64,000 bases of DNA, taken from positions 8,370,318-8,434,317 of the forward strand of contig NC_133301.1 of NCBI RefSeq assembly GCF_005239225.2. Reading direction: 5' to 3'. This document shows, in pieces, positions 60,760 through 64,000 of this stretch (position 1 is the stretch's first letter; each line of letters opens with the position of its first letter). The notes below the pieces were generated by a model, which was given only the letters and a program-made list of their open reading frames with translations, did no database searches and was not told where the DNA came from. The position numbers and the translations under genes are program-made. Source of the DNA: Populus alba. Its lineage: Eukaryota > Streptophyta > Magnoliopsida > Malpighiales > Salicaceae.

Positions 60760-62840
60760 GTTTAAAAAACTCAATCTGAGCCAACCTGAATTATGAAACA
60801 ACTCAATAATAAAAGGTAAAATTAAAAAAGACAAAAGAAAACCCAATTAAACCGGGTTAACTTTCAAACTTTGTAACTATGAACATAGAATTGCGATAAT
60901 CTCATAAAAAATACAATAAAACAAGGTTGAATATCAATTCCTAATAAATCAAATGAGAACATGATAACTTAAAAAAAAAAAAAAAAAAGGTAAAGCTCAA
61001 TCTTTAGCAAATAAAATGTTGACTGATCAAAATTTAAGAAAAAAAATATAATTTAAAAAGGTTAAAAAAATCGATTCGAGCCCACTCAGGTCAAGATGTA
61101 AAATTTTTGATCTAGTCGCGATACCCAGGTGAACGCATTCAAAAGCAAATTGAATAATATCTTGAAGCTCAATTATTAAAAAAAAAAAACTTAATGTTGA
61201 AAGGATAAAAATAAAAGATTTAATTTTTAAAAAAAAAAAAAAATATGAGTCAACTCGGGTTAACCCGCAAACCCTGCGATCATGAAAATCATGAAATCCT
61301 TGAATCGAGTTCAATAAAGAAGCTTAATTCCCAACTAATTTATTTTTGAAGAATGAAATCGTGAAAAAATATCAACTTATAAAACATGCCAAAGGAAAAA
61401 AGATAATAATAAAAAGAATGAATATCAAATTTGATTAAAAAAAGAAACCCAAGAAGGATAAAATTGTAAAATAAAATGATTTGGATAACCCAATTAATAG
61501 CTATAAAAAAGATAACAATAAAAAAATAAGGATCAAATTTAATACGAAAAAAAACCCTTGGAGGATAAAATTGTAAAAAACAATGATCGGGATAACCCAA
61601 TTGAAAAAAAATAGAAAAAAAAAAGTGCAAAGGTTAATTTCCAATAAATCAAATTTTAAATGATGAAATTAAAATAATTAAATATTAAAAATGGTATAAA
61701 AAAATAAATCCACATTAACCTTTGAAATCAGTGATCTTGTTCTTGAACTGAGATTAATCTTATAGAACCAAAAAATAAATCTTAGTTAACTCGGGTTAAT
61801 TTGCAAACCTCGTGATCATGGGCACAAAATCAAAATAACCCAATAGAAAAGAAAAGAGAAAAAAAATGTAGGAATACCAATTTTAAATAAATTAAATGTT
61901 GAAAGATAAAATTGAAATAATTTAATTTGAAAAAAGAACTTAAAAAAAAACCTCGTGATCATGGGCACAAGATGAAGATAACCCAATAGAAAATCAACTC
62001 GTATTAACCTTTAAAACTAGTAACTCTGGTCAAGAATCCAAAACTAATTCCATAGAAAGTAAACCCGTAAAAAATTAATAAAGCAAATCTAAAAGATGGT
62101 CATGTGTGTGTGTGTAACATTAGTTTTAAAAAGAAAATAAAAAAACTAATCCAGGTAAACTCTCTAAACCTGATCTAATTTCTAAAACTTGTAATTTGTG
62201 AAATCCTTGAATCAGGTGGGTTCAATCAAAAAGCTTAATTTCTAATTAATTTAATTTTGAAGGATGAAATTATATATAAAAAAAATAATTTGAAAAACTT
62301 GCCAAAAAAATATAGCATAAAAAGAATGAGGAAGAAATTTTTTTTAAAAAAAACAAAAAGCTTAAAAATGATCCCATATAAAAATAAACAATCAAAATAA
62401 TATGAATCAAATTTGAAAGATGAAAAAAATAAAAGGGAAATGAAATTAAAAAACAATTGTAATTTTATAGCTTATAAAAAACAATAAAATAGTAATAAAA
62501 AAATTAAAAGATTAAAAATTAAAATGAGGTAAAATTAAAAAGTATTTATGATTTCATAGTTTATTCAGAATGAAAAAAAAAAAAGGGATAAATATGAAGA
62601 AAAAATAAATTATAGGAGCTAGTCTTTTTTTTTTTTGGAAAAAGAAAGCAAAGAAAAAAAAATTCTTCAAGTGAAAAAATAAAAAATAGGATCTAGTTTA
62701 TAAAAAATAAAAAATAATAATAATAAATTTGAAAGATTAGAAATTAAAAAATATTTAATGATATCGTAGCTTATTTAAAAACAAAAAACAGGGATAAATA
62801 TGAAGTTAAAATAAATTATAGGAGCTAGTTTATTTTGTTT
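60760..62840. repeat. Degenerate repeat array (~200-250 bp modules)
   Basis: Modules share CAACTCGGGTTAACC(C/T)GCAAACC, CTTGAATC(A/G)(A/G)GT, CAATTCC(T/C)AA(T/C)AAATCAAAT and TGAAGGATGAAATT-like pieces in the same order. They recur near 60860, 61250, 61790 and 62150, separated by A-runs. A later pair shares GGGATAAATATGAAG at 62585 and 62791 (period 206). The protein frames on the minus strand (61027-61314, 61340-61630, 62235-62456) are Phe-rich shadows of A-rich DNA. Confidence 0.55.
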
Positions 62841-62873
62841 TTTTTTTTTTTTTTTTTTTGGGGGGGGGGGGGG
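62841..62873. repeat. Poly-T followed by poly-G tract
   Basis: A T run of about 20 bases passes directly into 14 G, just before the exon-like frame at 62872. It may be a retroposition tail on the minus strand or a sequencing/assembly-prone site. Confidence 0.8.
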
Positions 62874-62970
62874 TGTCTCTAAAACTACGAATGGTTCACC
62901 CTGGAAGAATGCCGTGCCCTTCCTTGAAGGAGAAAATGTCCGCAAATGCCTCGCTCGCAACGCCCAACAG
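62872..62970 (+). CDS. Exon-like coding fragment, family unknown
   Basis: An open plus-strand frame of 33 codons has protein-like composition, including SPWKNAVPFLEGENVRKCLA, and ends at CAG|GTTTTT, a possible donor at 62970. It stands out from the AT-rich surroundings. Its 5' border is the poly-T/poly-G tract, so there is no start codon or acceptor. Possible further pieces: a segment after TATTGCAG at 63548 that stays open to a TGA at about 63663 (LLVETMDLGNAASPLMPRMM in part). It could be the edge of a real gene running right or a moved gene fragment. I do not recognise it. Confidence 0.35.
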
Positions 62971-64000
62971 GTTTTTATTTTCTTCCAAAAGGAGAACCCC
63001 AAACATTGGATTTCATTTTATATTTGAATGGATTTCTTCAGGTCTGAGAGTTAATGTTATTGTTGCAGGAATATTTGAAACGGGACTGACTCATGTTTTC
63101 CTTCATAAGCCCTTGATATAAAAGTGTTCATTTGCAGCGCATCGCAGGTGCAAAATCATATACAGTCGCTACGCATCATTGTTTTCGTGGTGGGAGTAGA
63201 CAATATAATGAAGTTTTTATCTTTTCAACTACACAGTGCTTCTTTTCTTTTAAGATCATAGCATGCTACTTATTACTCTCAACCTTCAGGTGCTTGAGTC
63301 TGGTAATCACTCAACATTTAAATTCTATGCCGTGAAATGAATTTCTTCCTTTTCATGATTATGGAGGGTAAAAAATAATGTCAATATTGGAGGAAATGGA
63401 TTACTGGATTCACAAACGAACACTCTCAGGTTTGCAGATGTGTGTGATTCACAATTACAAACCCTGCGTGCGGGGTATTTATACTTAATCCACTGTCTTC
63501 ACGCAAGTCTCCTTTCATTTAGTGTTCTTTGTTTCTGGCTATTGCAGAACGAGCTTGCAATTTTGAATTCATACAACTTTTAGTTGAGACCATGGACCTT
63601 GGCAATGCGGCAAGTCCTCTAATGCCAAGGATGATGTCTTTTTACCCCATGTTGAATCGATGATGGACTCATATTTGGCTTGTCATCTCTGTCGCCAAGG
63701 TTGTCTCTTGGTTTTCCTTTGTTACCCTCAGATAGAAGTTCACCTTATCTCTTTGTTTTAATTTGTTTCTCTTATCTACAATGTGAGCTAGAAATCTTGT
63801 TCCATTTAGAAAAAGCTCATTTCATGCTGTAAGAGATTGTCATGAATGGTTTGCATTGATGAGACAAACAACTCTACATTCTGAGCCCGATAATTAAACT
63901 GATGGACAAAACACCTTAAATGACTGGTCAGCTGCTATCGTTCTTTCTTGGATTCTTGATGAGTTAGCATTTTAGTTTATCCTGTTGTGTATTGTGAAGT
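62971..64000. other. Right-edge sequence, possibly intron/exon of an unassigned gene
   Basis: Less AT-rich than the array to the left, with several T-rich tracts followed by CAG (63068, 63138, 63289, 63548) that resemble acceptors. No model with closed phases could be built. Confidence 0.25.

Noticed and set aside
61027..62456. Three Phe-rich minus-strand frames
   Set aside because: Shadows of A-rich repeat DNA; composition is not protein-like.

Overview
The window looks like nuclear DNA of a woody eudicot, most likely a poplar relative (Populus/Salicaceae). It is AT-rich. Its genes carry GT-AG introns and encode proteins close to Arabidopsis orthologues. The intergenic space is filled with LTR retrotransposon debris, a SINE, hAT/Mutator-like elements and an AT-rich MITE type that I recall as common in poplar. 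The organism call is inference from gene and repeat style, not from a search.

Three complete protein genes can be assembled exon by exon, and every intron phase closes. (1) Minus strand, 16627-20542: a NAC transcription factor of the NAC075 type (6 coding exons, 453 codons). A probable non-coding leader exon near 24.64-24.83 kb would put a whole LTR element inside the 5'UTR intron. (2) Plus strand, 43501-45600: a Nudix hydrolase of the plant NUDT2/6/7/8/10 group (9 exons, 348 codons, intact Nudix box). (3) Plus strand, 52439-58071: a cytosolic-type ATP-dependent 6-phosphofructokinase, PFK3-like (13 exons, 489 codons). The first exon of a fourth gene, with a signal-peptide-like N terminus, lies on the minus strand at 939-996 and runs off the left edge. 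An exon-like plus-strand fragment at 62872-62970 may belong to another gene or gene remnant.

Layout: 0-1.2 kb, start of the left-edge gene; 1.3-4.2 kb, intergenic with two local tandem duplications; 4.2-6.05 kb, a DNA transposon with an 8-bp target duplication and an exon-like interior; 6.1-16.3 kb, degenerate LTR-type sequence holding an inverted ~1.86 kb solo LTR; 16.3-24.8 kb, the NAC locus; 25-26.5 kb, a MITE and a LINE-type RNase H remnant; 26.8-35.9 kb, a three-level transposon nest (copia element whose 5' LTR is split by a gypsy-type LTR, itself split by an 1804-bp solo LTR with perfect TSD), with a SINE next door; 36.0-36.65 kb, a second copia gag remnant; 36.7-42.7 kb, more LTR fragments, a hAT-like element containing a perfect 99-bp palindrome, and a 442-bp tandem duplication; 42.8-45.7 kb, the Nudix gene; 45.9-51.9 kb, repeats and a gypsy integrase remnant; 51.9-58.3 kb, the PFK gene; 58.4-62.9 kb, AT-rich degenerate repeat array; 62.9-64 kb, possible gene edge.

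The three genes are independent loci (transcription, nucleotide-diphosphate turnover, glycolysis). Nothing in the sequence suggests they act together. I found no CRISPR array, operon, tRNA or rRNA gene. Splice sites and repeat borders were read by eye; repeat ends marked 'about' are uncertain by tens of bases.
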